In this document: positions 9,559 to 19,103 of the stretch, in pieces
Numbering within the stretch: position 1 is the first letter of the stretch
Layout of the letters: each line of letters starts with the position of its first letter
Origin: Asticcacaulis sp. MM231
Lineage (GTDB): Bacteria > Pseudomonadota > Alphaproteobacteria > Caulobacterales > Caulobacteraceae
NCBI RefSeq assembly: GCF_964186625.1
Contig: NZ_OZ075108.1
Coordinates: 2,572,501 to 2,636,500 of the forward strand
DNA length: 64,000 nucleotides
Direction: 5' to 3'
Made by a program: the position numbers and the translations under genes
Notes under the pieces: generated by a model
The model's database searches: none
Seen by the model: the letters and a program-made list of their open reading frames with translations, nothing else
Told to the model about the DNA's origin: nothing

Positions 9559-10167
9559 ATGCCGCACGTCACGCATGAAGCGTACCATGATGACAGCCAG
9601 AAGGCGCCGCCCGCCAAGCGTGCGAAGCTGAAAGAATGCGGCGACTGCAACCTGTGCTGCAAGGTCTACGATATCCCGGATCTGGAAAAGAAGGCCGGTC
9701 ACACCTGCTTCAACGTGCGCCCCGAAGGCGGCTGCGGCGTATGGGGCCTGCACCCAACTCTTTGCCAGGAATTCAAGTGCCTGTGGCTCAAGCACGACGA
9801 CATGAATGGCGTATGGCGCCCCGATCACGCCGGCTTTGTATTGCGCCTTGAACCCAACGGCACCACCCTCGCCGTCGATGTCGATCCCGATCGCCCCAAC
9901 GACTGGCGCCGTCCGCACTATTATGACCAGCTCAAAATCTGGTCCGAGGTCATGCCCAAGAACGAAGGTCTGGTTCTGGTCTATGTGCCGGCAGGGCTTT
10001 ACGTCATCACGCCGATGGAAGACCTGTTTCTGAAAGCACCCAAGCGCGGCGATATCCTTGAAACCGGCATGGAGGACAGCCTGTTCGGCATGCGTCCGTT
10101 CGCCCGTGTTATCCCTGCCAGCCAGGTGCGCAAGGACCGCTCGCTGCTGCACAAGCGCCGGGCTTAA
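9559..10167 (+). CDS. YkgJ-like cysteine-cluster protein
   Basis: 202 residues with the motif CGDCNLCC (about residues 27-34), then further cysteines at HTCFN, GGCGVW, LCQEFKC, forming a cluster expected to bind zinc or an iron-sulfur centre. This pattern matches the YkgJ/CxxCxxCC family of uncharacterised bacterial proteins. The remainder is a compact alpha/beta region. It is followed closely by a small hairpin and by ubiA; a functional link to quinone synthesis is not shown. Confidence 0.78.
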   Translation: MPHVTHEAYHDDSQKAPPAKRAKLKECGDCNLCCKVYDIPDLEKKAGHTCFNVRPEGGCGVWGLHPTLCQEFKCLWLKHDDMNGVWRPDHAGFVLRLEPNGTTLAVDVDPDRPNDWRRPHYYDQLKIWSEVMPKNEGLVLVYVPAGLYVITPMEDLFLKAPKRGDILETGMEDSLFGMRPFARVIPASQVRKDRSLLHKRRA

Positions 10168-10168
10168 C

Positions 10169-10185
10169 AAGGGCCACAGGCCCTT
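10169..10185. terminator. GC-rich hairpin, possible weak terminator
   Basis: AAGGGCC-aca-GGCCCTT starts two bases after the stop of the cysteine-cluster gene. It is a perfect seven-pair stem with a three-base loop but is not followed by a T tract, so its role in termination is uncertain. Confidence 0.4.
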
Positions 10186-10196
10186 GACCCGTTTGC

Positions 10197-10225
10197 TTGA
10201 CAGCGCGCGCTGATCGCCACAAAAT
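10197..10225 (+). promoter_or_regulatory. Possible sigma-70 type promoter of ubiA
   Basis: TTGACA is followed after 17 bases by CAAAAT, about 40 bases before the ubiA start. The -35 is perfect, the -10 matches four of six. Inferred from pattern only. Confidence 0.35.
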
Positions 10226-10264
10226 CCACTCGACAATTGCAATCGCTCGGTTCATCAACAGGGC

Positions 10265-11276
10265 ATGAAAAACTCCTGCTCACGCCCCGCTCCCCGATGC
10301 CGCCAAACTCAACTGGGTCGACCGTTACGCCCCGCCGAAATTCCAGCCGTGGCTGAAGCTTGGCCGGCTGGATCGCCCTATCGGCATCTGGCTTTTGTTC
10401 CTGCCCGGCGCCATGGGACTTGCCTTCGCCATCGCGCACCCGTTCTTCACACTTAACGTCAATGGAATCGCGGCGGTTCTGCCGCCGCAGGACGTCCTGC
10501 GCGATCATTTCCCATGGTACAAGCTGCTGCTGTTCGCCATCGGCTCGGTGCTGATGCGCGCCGCCGGCTGCGCCTTCAATGATTTCGTCGATCGCGATAT
10601 CGACGCCAAGGTCGAGCGCACCCGCAGCCGCCCCATTCCCGCCGGCCAGATTACGCCGAAACAGGCACTCGCCTTCGCCGCCGCGTGCTCGCTGATCAGC
10701 TTCCTGATCCTGATCCAGCTTGGTCTCGTTACCATCCTCCTTGGCGTTGGCTCGCTTCTGCTCGTCGCCGCCTATCCCTTCATGAAGCGCATCACCTGGT
10801 GGCCGCAGGCCTGGCTGGGCCTGACCTTCAACTGGGGCTTCCTGATGGGCTACGCCACCATCACCGGCACCCTGACCCTGCCCGCGATCCTCTTCTACGC
10901 CGGCCTGATCTTCTGGACGCTGGGCTATGATACCATCTACGCCCTGCAGGATATCGAGGATGACGCTATGATCGGCGTCAAGTCGAGTGCCCGCGCCCTT
11001 GGCAAGAACACCGTCAACGGCGTCAGCATCTTCTATGGCCTGGCCTCGGCCCTGACCGGCGTCGCGGCTTATTACGCCAATCTTCCTAGCCTCTTTTTTG
11101 GTGGACTTTTGCTCGTAACGGCGCATCTTTTCTGGCAGGTCGTTCGCCTGCGGCCGAACGCACACGGAGACGGCTGGGACAGCGCCCAGGCGCTGAAACT
11201 GTTCAAATCCAACCGCACCACCGGCCTGATCTGGTTTTTCAGCCTGCTGGCGGTCCACTTCACCAGCCTGCTATAG
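10265..11276 (+). CDS. ubiA: 4-hydroxybenzoate octaprenyltransferase (frame broken near start)
   Basis: An integral-membrane prenyltransferase of ubiquinone synthesis that joins the polyprenyl chain to 4-hydroxybenzoate. The Mg-diphosphate motif NDFVDRDID and the second motif YDTIYALQDIEDD are intact, with eight or nine hydrophobic segments. The open frame as given has only a TTG at 10395, but the preceding bases encode a normal UbiA N-terminus (WVDRYAPPKFQPWLKLGRLD). Removing one A from the A5 run 10268-10272 links it to the ATG at 10265, giving 336 residues. A read error is likely because this gene is normally required for respiration. ubiD, for the next steps, lies 4 kb downstream. Confidence 0.88.
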
Positions 11277-11284
11277 GGAACGGC

Positions 11285-12100
11285 ATGACGCATACGCTAA
11301 AATTCGCCGGGCTGGTTCTGCTGACGCTGGTCACGGTTTCGGCGTGCCATAAGAAACCCAAGGACGAAGCCGCGCCGGGTGCGCCGCCGGTCGTCGCGGC
11401 GCCGATGAGCTTCGCCAAGTCGGACGCCGATGTAGATGTCCGCCTGTCTCTGCCCGATCCTATCAAGCTCTATCCCGAACTGCACGCGCGCCTCTATCAG
11501 GAAGGTGTAGCGACCCTGACCGCCTTTATCGACCAAGCGCGCAAGGACCATGCGCAAAACAGCTCCGATGGCTTCATTGAGCCGCCCTATTCCCATGCGA
11601 TCGACTGGAAGATATCGGCCCAGAGCGAGCGGCTTGTGTCGCTTTTCGCCGAGGAAGATGATTTTCAGGGCGGCGCCCACCCCAACCATACCTTTCAGAC
11701 GCTTCTGTGGGACAAGACCGGCAAGGATCTGCTGTCGGCTTCGCACCTGTTTGCGCCCGGCGCCGATTTCAAACCGATCAATTCCTACGTTTGCCGCCAG
11801 ATCGAAGCCGCGCGCTCCAAACGCGCCGGCGAGCCGATCACGCAGGGCGGTTCCGGTTTTGCCTGCCCTAAATTCGCCGAGAGCCGCCTGATCCTGCTTC
11901 CATCCGTCCAAACGGGCAAGATCGGCGCTATTGGCGCGCTCTACGCGCCTTATGATGTCGGTCCCTATGCCGAGGGGGCCTATGAAATTCACGTGCCGCA
12001 GGCCATGCTGACGGGCCTCATCGCGCCTGAATTTGCCAGCCAGTTTGGCGGGGAAGCCGTCAAGGCGGAGGCGCTGGCAAAGCCGGTCTCCAAGCCGTAA
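11285..12100 (+). CDS. RsiV-like lipoprotein (DUF4163/DUF3298)
   Basis: 271 residues. The signal sequence ends in the lipobox VSAC with Cys21 as the likely lipidated residue, followed by a Pro/Ala linker. The body has the DUF4163 (PdaC-like) region followed by DUF3298 (HPNHTFQTLLWD and the TGLIAPEF end), the arrangement seen in extracytoplasmic RsiV/PdaC-type proteins, some of which bind muramyl sugars or lysozyme. It follows ubiA by eight bases and its stop overlaps the ATG of the methyltransferase, so the three are probably cotranscribed. Its ligand is unknown. Confidence 0.8.
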   Translation: MTHTLKFAGLVLLTLVTVSACHKKPKDEAAPGAPPVVAAPMSFAKSDADVDVRLSLPDPIKLYPELHARLYQEGVATLTAFIDQARKDHAQNSSDGFIEPPYSHAIDWKISAQSERLVSLFAEEDDFQGGAHPNHTFQTLLWDKTGKDLLSASHLFAPGADFKPINSYVCRQIEAARSKRAGEPITQGGSGFACPKFAESRLILLPSVQTGKIGAIGALYAPYDVGPYAEGAYEIHVPQAMLTGLIAPEFASQFGGEAVKAEALAKPVSKP

Positions 12101-12747
12101 TGCCCGATAAGCAAGCCTTTATTCGGAACCAGACCCGTGTGCTGCCTGTGCCCAGCCTGCCAGAAATGCGCCTCTATCAGGCTGACGAAGTGACGCCGCT
12201 GTGGCTGATGACCGAGCAGAATCTGGTACAGGAACGGCTGGCGCCGCCCTTCTGGGCCTTCGCCTGGTCGGGCGGTCAGGCTCTGGCGAAATATGTCGCC
12301 GCGCACCCGGCTATTGTCCAAGGCAAGCGTGTACTCGATATCGCCTGCGGCTCCGGCCTGGTCGGGATCGCCGCCATGCGGGCTGACGCTGAAAGCGTGC
12401 TGTGCAACGATATCGATCCTTATGCGGAAGCAGCGGTTGCACTTAATGCAGCGCTCAATGATGTCACGCTCGCCTTCACAGGCGATGATCTGCTTGACGG
12501 CCCGCTGCCGGAGATCGATGTCATTCTGGCCGGTGATATATGCTATGAAAAAGCGATGACTGACGCCATGCTGACATATTTTCGCCGCGCCGCGCGGCAA
12601 TCTATAGAGGTCTATATCGGTGACCCGCACCGGACCTACTTCCCCAAGGATGGCCTGACCCGACTGGCCGCTTACGACATCATCACCAATGCCGATATCG
12701 AAGACCGCGCGCTGAAGCCGGCAAGTGTCTGGAAACTGAACCCTTAA
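12100..12747 (+). CDS. Class I SAM-dependent methyltransferase (ETFB-lysine / METTL type)
   Basis: 215 residues. The sequence begins with a helical region, then WAFAWSGGQALAKY, typical of the family that includes the electron-transfer-flavoprotein beta lysine methyltransferase and nicotinamide N-methyltransferase-like proteins. The SAM-binding motif I is VLDIACGSGLVGIAA (residues about 79-93) and the acidic motif II is CNDIDPYA. Its start overlaps the preceding stop (TAATG). The substrate could be a protein lysine; this is inferred from family resemblance. Confidence 0.8.
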   Translation: MPDKQAFIRNQTRVLPVPSLPEMRLYQADEVTPLWLMTEQNLVQERLAPPFWAFAWSGGQALAKYVAAHPAIVQGKRVLDIACGSGLVGIAAMRADAESVLCNDIDPYAEAAVALNAALNDVTLAFTGDDLLDGPLPEIDVILAGDICYEKAMTDAMLTYFRRAARQSIEVYIGDPHRTYFPKDGLTRLAAYDIITNADIEDRALKPASVWKLNP

Positions 12748-12759
12748 GGAAACGCCTGA

Positions 12760-13098
12760 ATGCCTGCGCACCACAAGATCGACTACATCGAATTTCCCGG
12801 CGGCGATCTCAACCCGCTGAAAGACTTTTACAGCAAGGCCTTCGGCTGGAGCTTTATCGACTACGGCCCGACCTATGCGGCGCTGGCCGATGCCGGCATC
12901 GATGGCGGCTTTGACGCCGACAGTTCTTCCGCCAAGCCGCTGGTGATCCTATATAGTGACAATCTCGAAGCCTCACTCGCGCAGGTCGAGGCGCAAGGCG
13001 CCGAGATCACGCTGGCGATCTTCGATTTCCCCGGCGGACGTCGCTTTCATTTTCGTGATCCTTCCGGTAATGAACTGGGTGTCTGGTCAGATAAGTAG
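12760..13098 (+). CDS. VOC family (glyoxalase-fold) protein
   Basis: 112 residues covering one vicinal-oxygen-chelate module pair: HKIDYIEFPGGDL at the start, FYSKAFGW in the first half, and FRDPSGNELGVW at the end, where glyoxalase-like proteins carry their last metal-side strand. It resembles the small lyase/dioxygenase-superfamily proteins without assigned substrate. It lies 12 bases after the methyltransferase, probably in the same operon. Confidence 0.85.
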   Translation: MPAHHKIDYIEFPGGDLNPLKDFYSKAFGWSFIDYGPTYAALADAGIDGGFDADSSSAKPLVILYSDNLEASLAQVEAQGAEITLAIFDFPGGRRFHFRDPSGNELGVWSDK

Positions 13099-13106
13099 AG
13101 GCATTT

Positions 13107-14324
13107 GTGCGTAAAGCCGCTTTGGTCTCCGTTTTAGCGTTTCTGGCGGCATCCCTGATCGGGAACGCTCAGCCGGCTATGGCAACACTGGCCGCACCGA
13201 AGCCGCCCACCGCCAAGGAACAGTTTGAAACACTTAGCAACAAGGCCAATGCCGGTGATATTCAAGCGCAATACGATCTCGGCCAGGCTTATCTGATCGG
13301 CAAGTACGCTCAGAAGAAGAATGAAAAATCTGCCCTTGAATGGATCGGCAAGGCCGCCGACGCCGGCAATGCGCAGGCCCAGCTCGATATGGCCGGTTTT
13401 TATCGCCTGGGCCGAGGCGTGAAGCCGGATTCCGGCCAGGCGCTGACCTGGTATCAAAAGGCCGCCGATCAGGGGCGTACGGAGGCCAGTTTGTTTATAT
13501 GTAAGGCCTATACAGAAGATGCCACGATCCACGCCGACTGGCCGAAAGCCTTCCCCTACTGCAAAACGGCTGCCGCTGAAGGCGCCGCCAATGCGCAATA
13601 TGCCCTGGGCATGGCCTATGCCGAAGGTCGCGGCACGGCGCCCAACAACACCTTAGCTCTGCAAAATCTGAAAAAGGCTGCCGACCAGGGACATGCCGCA
13701 GCCCTGACCGAACTCGGACAGCTTTACCAGATCGGCGATCTCGTGCCGCAGAACTACACAGAGGCGCTGATCCTCTTCAAGAAAGCGGCACGCCGTGGCG
13801 ACCGAGAGGCGATTGCGTTGACGGCGCAAGCCTATGAGGCCGGTCAGGGCACAAGCGCCGATCTCGACCGCGCTGCGCGGCTCTATCACATTCTGGCGCG
13901 TAACGACGACGATAAGGTGGGCCATGCCTGGCTGGCAGCCCATCCCGATGCACCCAAAGAGCCTGAGATTTTGTCGCTGGCGCAAATTCCGCGCGACGTC
14001 ATCTTCTATGCCACCGAGACCAACGACCCGCGCTTTCAGACCCTGGATATCCATGGCTATTTCGATCAGTTGAGCGTTTCGTCCTATCCCGGGGACGCCC
14101 AGAACGACAACATCAGCGGTGAAGCCGCCGCCGAATGTCGCTTTAGCCCCAGCGGCGATTTAGACGACTGCGTGCTGGTGACAGAATCGCCCAAGGATTA
14201 TGGTTTCGGCGCCTCGTTGATGCGAATCATGGACCGTCTCGGCAGTTCGGGGAACAAGACCGACTGGGCTAAGCGCTTTGATGGCAAGTCTGTGCGCGTA
14301 TCGATGAAATGGAAGCCGAAATAA
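13107..14324 (+). CDS. Sel1-repeat periplasmic protein with TonB-like C-terminal domain
   Basis: 405 residues from a GTG start. A signal peptide (about residues 1-26) is followed by six or seven Sel1/TPR-like repeats of about 36 residues (units such as AQYDLGQAYLIG, AQLDMAGFYRLGRG, AQYALGMAYAEGRG). The last 100 residues (GEAAAECRFSPSGDLDDC, then GFGASLMRIMDRLG and GKSVRVSMKWKP) resemble the C-terminal domain of TonB-family proteins. Sel1 proteins act as scaffolds for periplasmic or signalling complexes. It ends exactly where the converging SDR gene ends. Confidence 0.82.
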   Translation: MRKAALVSVLAFLAASLIGNAQPAMATLAAPKPPTAKEQFETLSNKANAGDIQAQYDLGQAYLIGKYAQKKNEKSALEWIGKAADAGNAQAQLDMAGFYRLGRGVKPDSGQALTWYQKAADQGRTEASLFICKAYTEDATIHADWPKAFPYCKTAAAEGAANAQYALGMAYAEGRGTAPNNTLALQNLKKAADQGHAAALTELGQLYQIGDLVPQNYTEALILFKKAARRGDREAIALTAQAYEAGQGTSADLDRAARLYHILARNDDDKVGHAWLAAHPDAPKEPEILSLAQIPRDVIFYATETNDPRFQTLDIHGYFDQLSVSSYPGDAQNDNISGEAAAECRFSPSGDLDDCVLVTESPKDYGFGASLMRIMDRLGSSGNKTDWAKRFDGKSVRVSMKWKPK

Positions 14325-15200
14325 TTACGTCTGGAAAACGGGCCTGAAAGCTCTTGGTGCATAGCCGAAAGCCTTCGTAGCGGCGCTGTGGTCGAACCAC
14401 AGATCAACATTCATGCGCAGAGCCATGCTGATATTGCGTTTGAGCGCCTTTTTCGGCCGGATCAGATTGAGAGCGAAAAAACCAAGGCGCCACATCCAGA
14501 CCGGCAGGGCGATGATCACCGGCGCCTTGCCGAGCGCCTCGAAAATCCTACGCACCATATCGGCATAGGTCAGGTCTTCGCCACCGCTTAAGTTATAGGC
14601 CATATTATAAGCCGGTTTCGCGGTCAGGGCCTGCATGGCGGCGGTGGCGAGGTCACGCGCATGAACAGGCTGGCGCAGACCCGATGCCAGGCCGCAAACC
14701 GGGAAAAAGCCCAGCTTGCGGATGGTCCCGGCGATACGGCTGACATTGGCATCCTCGCCCTCATCATAGATCAGGGTCGGGCGTAGGATGGTCCAGGCGA
14801 CCCCGCGCGCTTCGCAAAAGGCGGTCAGGATAGCCTCGCCTTCCGCCAGGCGCGCCACAACCTCGCGTTCGGCCGGTTCAGCGGAAGTAGCCTTGGTCAG
14901 CCGGCTGGTCGAGGAGAAGGCGATGATCCGCTTCATGCCAAGCTCGGTGAGGCGCTCCAGCAGGGCTTCGCTGATCAGCCAGATTGGCGCGCACATAATG
15001 ACGGCTACGAAATTGCGATCCGGCTGGAAGTCCTGCGGCCGCGTCGTGTCGAGGATCAGGCTCTGTCCGGCCAGTGGTTCGCGCGCGGTATAGCGCACGC
15101 TGTCCTGCGGCCAGCCGGCGCTCTTGATGGCTTCGGCCATGCGGCGTCCGACCAGCGAACGCGCGCCAATAACCAGCAAGCCTCTGTTGTCCGCGACCAC
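14325..15200 (-). CDS. NAD(P)-binding atypical SDR / epimerase-like oxidoreductase
   Basis: 291 residues with a Rossmann entry GLLVIGARSLVGRR (residues about 7-20), an extended-SDR core lacking a clear YxxxK, and the DLTYADMVRRIFEALGKAP segment typical of NAD-dependent epimerase/complex-I-NDUFA9-like proteins. A hydrophobic C-terminal segment (IALPVWMWRLGFFALNLI) may touch a membrane. It is divergent from ubiD, with about 215 bases between. The catalytic role is unknown; a redox or quinone-linked role would fit the ubiD neighbour but is inference. Confidence 0.75.
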   Translation of the reverse strand: MVADNRGLLVIGARSLVGRRMAEAIKSAGWPQDSVRYTAREPLAGQSLILDTTRPQDFQPDRNFVAVIMCAPIWLISEALLERLTELGMKRIIAFSSTSRLTKATSAEPAEREVVARLAEGEAILTAFCEARGVAWTILRPTLIYDEGEDANVSRIAGTIRKLGFFPVCGLASGLRQPVHARDLATAAMQALTAKPAYNMAYNLSGGEDLTYADMVRRIFEALGKAPVIIALPVWMWRLGFFALNLIRPKKALKRNISMALRMNVDLWFDHSAATKAFGYAPRAFRPVFQT

Positions 15201-15415
15201 GGCATCCTCCCGACGAATCGCGTCACCTTGGCCGAGTTGACATCTGTTTTCAATGGCCCAACACTTGCGACCCTTGGCCCCATTGCCACGGCTGACATTC
15301 CAGCCTATGTGACCGGGATTGAACGCTCTCCACGGTCTTGCCGTGGCAAGGGCAAGCGCCCGTCCGAACCCATGCGAGGTAGCCTTCGCGGCGCTTGAGC
15401 GACTAAGGATATAAA

Positions 15416-16948
15416 ATGTCGGCTTATAAGTCTTTGCGCGAATTTATGGACAAGCTGGAAGCTTCCGGCGAACTCGTTCGGGTGACCACGCCGGTCTCGA
15501 CGCACCTGGAGATGACCGAGATCCAGACCCGCCTGCTGGCGGAAAAAGGCCCGGCCGTCCTGTTCGAGAACGTCATGCTCGAAGACGGTACGCCTTCGCC
15601 CATGCCGGTTCTGGTCAACCTGTTCGGCACAGTCAAGCGCGTCGCCATGGGCGTCACAATGGATGGCAAGGACCGCACCCTGCCGTCCGATCTGCGCGAA
15701 GTCGGCGAATTGCTGGCCTTCCTGCGCCAGCCTGCGCCCCCGCGTGGCCTTAAGGACGCCTGGGACATGCTGCCCCTTGCCCAAACGGTCATGGCCATGC
15801 GCCCGAAGACGGTGAAGACCGCGCCAGTGCAGGAGGTGGTGCTGACCGGCGACCAGATCGACCTGACCCGATTACCGATCCAGGGCTGCTGGCCCCGCGA
15901 GCCGGCGCCACTGATCACATGGCCGCTGATCGTCACCAAAGGTCCTTCGGACAAGCGCGAAGACGACTATAATCTCGGCATCTATCGGATGCAGGTGTTA
16001 TCAAAGGACACCACCATCATGCGCTGGCTGGCCCATCGCGGCGGTGCGCAGCACCACCGTCGCTGGAAGGCCGAGGGCCGGCGTGAGCCCCTGCCCGCCG
16101 CGGCCGTTCTGGGCGCCGATCCCGGCCTGATCCTCGCCGCCGTCACACCTGTGCCGGACACTCTGTCGGAATACCAGTTCGCCGGACTTTTACGCGGACA
16201 AAAGGCCGAGCTTGTACCGGCCAAGACCGTGCCGCTGCTGGTGCCAGCCCACGCCGAGATTATCCTGGAAGGCCACGTCATGCTCGATGACTATGCCGAC
16301 GAAGGGCCTTACGGCGACCACACCGGCTATTACAATTCGGTCGAGAAGTTCCCGATTTTCAAGATCAGCGCCATCACCATGCGCAAGAAGCCGATCTATC
16401 TTTCCACCTTCACCGGACGTCCGCCCGATGAGCCCTCGGTGCTTGGCGAAGCGCTCAACGAGGTGTTTATCCCGCTTATCCAGCAGCAGTTTCCTGAGAT
16501 CGTCGATTTCTGGTTGCCTCCTGAAGGCTGCTCCTACCGCATCGCGGTGATCTCGATGAAGAAAGCCTATCCCGGTCACGCCAAGCGCGTGATGATGGGC
16601 GCGTGGTCCTACCTGCGCCAGTTCATGTACACCAAGTGGATCATCGTGGTGGATGACGATATCAATGCCCGCGACTGGAAGGATGTCATGTGGGCGATGA
16701 GCACGCGCATGGATCCGGCGCGCGACATCACCTTGGTCGATCGCACGCCGATCGACTATCTCGATTTCGCTTCACCGGAATCAGGTCTGGGGTCCAAGAT
16801 CGGTCTCGACGCCACCAATAAGTGGGAACCCGAAACCCACCGCGAGTGGGGCGAGAAGCTTTATATGGAGCAGGAGGTCATCGACCTCGTGTCGAAAAAG
16901 TGGGCCGAGATGGGCCTGCCCGGCAGCGGAAAGAGCATCTGGAAGTAA
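15416..16948 (+). CDS. ubiD: 3-octaprenyl-4-hydroxybenzoate decarboxylase UbiD
   Basis: 510 residues, full length for UbiD, with AAGGA seven bases before the ATG. It removes the carboxyl group of the polyprenyl-hydroxybenzoate in ubiquinone synthesis using prenylated FMN. The conserved NLGIYRMQV segment (prFMN/Mn site), the [16 protein letters not shown] segment, and the [13 protein letters not shown] loop are all present. The gene is monocistronic and converges tail to tail, with no gap, on the GGDEF-EAL gene. Confidence 0.97.
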   Translation: MSAYKSLREFMDKLEASGELVRVTTPVSTHLEMTEIQTRLLAEKGPAVLFENVMLEDGTPSPMPVLVNLFGTVKRVAMGVTMDGKDRTLPSDLREVGELLAFLRQPAPPRGLKDAWDMLPLAQTVMAMRPKTVKTAPVQEVVLTGDQIDLTRLPIQGCWPREPAPLITWPLIVTKGPSDKREDDYNLGIYRMQVLSKDTTIMRWLAHRGGAQHHRRWKAEGRREPLPAAAVLGADPGLILAAVTPVPDTLSEYQFAGLLRGQKAELVPAKTVPLLVPAHAEIILEGHVMLDDYADEGPYGDHTGYYNSVEKFPIFKISAITMRKKPIYLSTFTGRPPDEPSVLGEALNEVFIPLIQQQFPEIVDFWLPPEGCSYRIAVISMKKAYPGHAKRVMMGAWSYLRQFMYTKWIIVVDDDINARDWKDVMWAMSTRMDPARDITLVDRTPIDYLDFASPESGLGSKIGLDATNKWEPETHREWGEKLYMEQEVIDLVSKKWAEMGLPGSGKSIWK

Positions 16949-18910
16949 TCAGCCCGCCTCAAGCGCCGCATGGATGCGCGATGTCTCGTTCTCGAGATAG
17001 GGCAGAACCTGCTCGGCCAGCATCGGTTTTGAGAACAGGTACCCCTGAATATAGCGCGCGCGGATCTGTGCCAGCTTGTTCATTTCGGCCTGCGTTTCCA
17101 CGCCTTCGATGACGCAATCCAGATTGAGATTACGGCACAGATCGATGATCGTCTTGATGATCTTGAGCGCTGAGCCATGTTGCAGGAGTTGCACCACAAA
17201 ACTGCGATCGATCTTGATCTTGTCGACCGGCAGACGATGGATATAGCTGAAGCTCGAATAGCCCGAACCGAAATCATCGATGGCGATGCGGCAGCCCATG
17301 CTTTTCAGCTTGGCCAGTGCCTCGCACGCCTGCTCGAAATCAGTCAGCATGGCGGTTTCGGTAATCTCGAATTCGATGCGGTGCGGATCGATACCGGAAT
17401 TGCGCACGGCATTGCAGATATTGACGATCGAAATGCCGGAACGCAGGTCGCGTGCCGACAGATTAAAGGACACACGCGTCGCTTCCGGCCATGTCCGCAC
17501 TTCGGTCAGAGCTTTTTCCAGAAGCAACAGCGTGATCTGAGTGATAAGGCCGGAACGCTCGGCCGCCTTGATAAAGATATCCGGCCGCACCGAGCCCAAC
17601 TTGGCGCTATTCCAGCGCGCCAGCGCTTCGAAACTAACCGTCTTGTTGTCCACCACATCGACCTGAGGCTGGAACATAATCGACAGTTCTGTATCGAGAT
17701 CGCTGGTGCGCAGGGTCTGGTCAACCAGCGAGAAATCGCGCATGTCAGCTTCGTGCTTGTCGGTGAAAACCACCGGGGCGCCGCGCAGATTCTGCTTGGC
17801 GAAATAGAGCGCATAGTCGGCGCGCTCCAGCAATTGCGAAGCGGTCAGTTGATCGGAAGCGCATTTCACGAAACCGACACTGCCGGAGATATTGGCCGTC
17901 ACGCCACCGAGGAAATAGGTATCGCGCAGGGCGTCGCATAGTTTGGCGCCAAAGTCTTCAAGCGATTGCGCGCTGACATCGCCATAGAGGATAATCGCAA
18001 ATTCGTCACCGCCCATGCGCGCGGCAAAGGCACGCCCCTCGCAGACCCGTGTCAGGCGATTACCGACCTCGATCAGCAAGGTGTCTCCAACACTATGGCC
18101 ATAGATATCGTTAATCGGCTTGAAGCCGTCGAGGTCGATGAGCGCGAGATGGAAGACCTGCCGGCCCGTACTGACGCCCGCCAGTGCCGCCTCCATGACA
18201 CGAAAGAAACTGCGACGATTGGGCAATCCGGTCAGAACATCACTATCGGCCATGGCCTGTGCCTTACCGTGCAGATCTTCCGCCATAACGCGCGCCTGCA
18301 CGGCGCGTAAAAGCGTCTGACGCACGACCACGGTCAACAGAGTGGCCAGTCCCACCATCAGGATCACCATGGCGACATTATCGACGGACAATCTGCCGTT
18401 ATGTATATAGCCCATTCCAGCGACCGTCACGAGTGTGACGCCAACGCTCGGAATAACCACGCGCAGGCTGATCCCGGTCATGGCATAGACCAGGCTTAAG
18501 AAAACGAAATAGACCAGTCGGTTCTCATTGAAATGCAGTGCTTGGAAAGCGACCGGATTGCAGAACAGCAGAAAATTGACCGTAAGGCTCGCGATGTTGA
18601 GCTGATATACGTGACGCGCTTTTTTGACATAAAAGGCGTGAAAGATCAGAGACGCCCCTGTGGTCAAAACGGATAAAGTGGCCAGTATCATTAGGCCATG
18701 CCCCGTTTCGCTGAGGAAGCGGTTAAGGGTAACGAACGTATAGTAACAACCGATGATCAGGCAATAGCTGGAGATGATGGGCTTCATAGCCGCCACCTCT
18801 TCCGCTTCGCTCAGGGTAAGGCCGTTCGTGTCAGCCGCCCGCGGGGCGCTGTTCTTTGACCACCGCCGCGGCGTAAGCAAATTCGCCAAGCTGTTCATCA
18901 AAATACGCAT
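16949..18910 (-). CDS. Membrane GGDEF-EAL cyclic-di-GMP enzyme
   Basis: 653 residues: about five or six transmembrane helices (residues 44-200), a GGDEF domain with an intact GGDEF at 300-304, and an EAL domain with EAL at 428-430. The further EAL catalytic motifs ITETAM, IDDFGSGYSS, KIDRSF and EGVET and the QGYLFSKP end are all present. Both cyclase and phosphodiesterase chemistry are therefore possible. No RxxD inhibition site precedes GGDEF, so product feedback may be absent. It probably senses an envelope or membrane signal through its helices and tunes motility or holdfast behaviour (inference). It converges on ubiD. Confidence 0.93.
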   Translation of the reverse strand: MRILMNSLANLLTPRRWSKNSAPRAADTNGLTLSEAEEVAAMKPIISSYCLIIGCYYTFVTLNRFLSETGHGLMILATLSVLTTGASLIFHAFYVKKARHVYQLNIASLTVNFLLFCNPVAFQALHFNENRLVYFVFLSLVYAMTGISLRVVIPSVGVTLVTVAGMGYIHNGRLSVDNVAMVILMVGLATLLTVVVRQTLLRAVQARVMAEDLHGKAQAMADSDVLTGLPNRRSFFRVMEAALAGVSTGRQVFHLALIDLDGFKPINDIYGHSVGDTLLIEVGNRLTRVCEGRAFAARMGGDEFAIILYGDVSAQSLEDFGAKLCDALRDTYFLGGVTANISGSVGFVKCASDQLTASQLLERADYALYFAKQNLRGAPVVFTDKHEADMRDFSLVDQTLRTSDLDTELSIMFQPQVDVVDNKTVSFEALARWNSAKLGSVRPDIFIKAAERSGLITQITLLLLEKALTEVRTWPEATRVSFNLSARDLRSGISIVNICNAVRNSGIDPHRIEFEITETAMLTDFEQACEALAKLKSMGCRIAIDDFGSGYSSFSYIHRLPVDKIKIDRSFVVQLLQHGSALKIIKTIIDLCRNLNLDCVIEGVETQAEMNKLAQIRARYIQGYLFSKPMLAEQVLPYLENETSRIHAALEAG

Positions 18911-19103
18911 TTAGCCTCAGTCATGGTCTTGAAAGTCTAGTCAGGCAGGCCCGATTGCACGGCACCCTAGACCTCACATATAAAAAAACCGCTAAGCTGC
19001 GGTACGCGGCTGCAACAAAAAGCCGTTTTGCGCATGTTTCGCCACGTCGAATTGTCACAAACGAGACTTGCCTAACCACAGGGCGCGGGCCTATAGATTT
19101 TTC

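Noticed and set aside
10164..11258. Minus-strand open frame of 364 codons opposite ubiA
   Set aside because: Low-complexity Gly/Glu/Gln-rich product that is the antisense shadow of ubiA.
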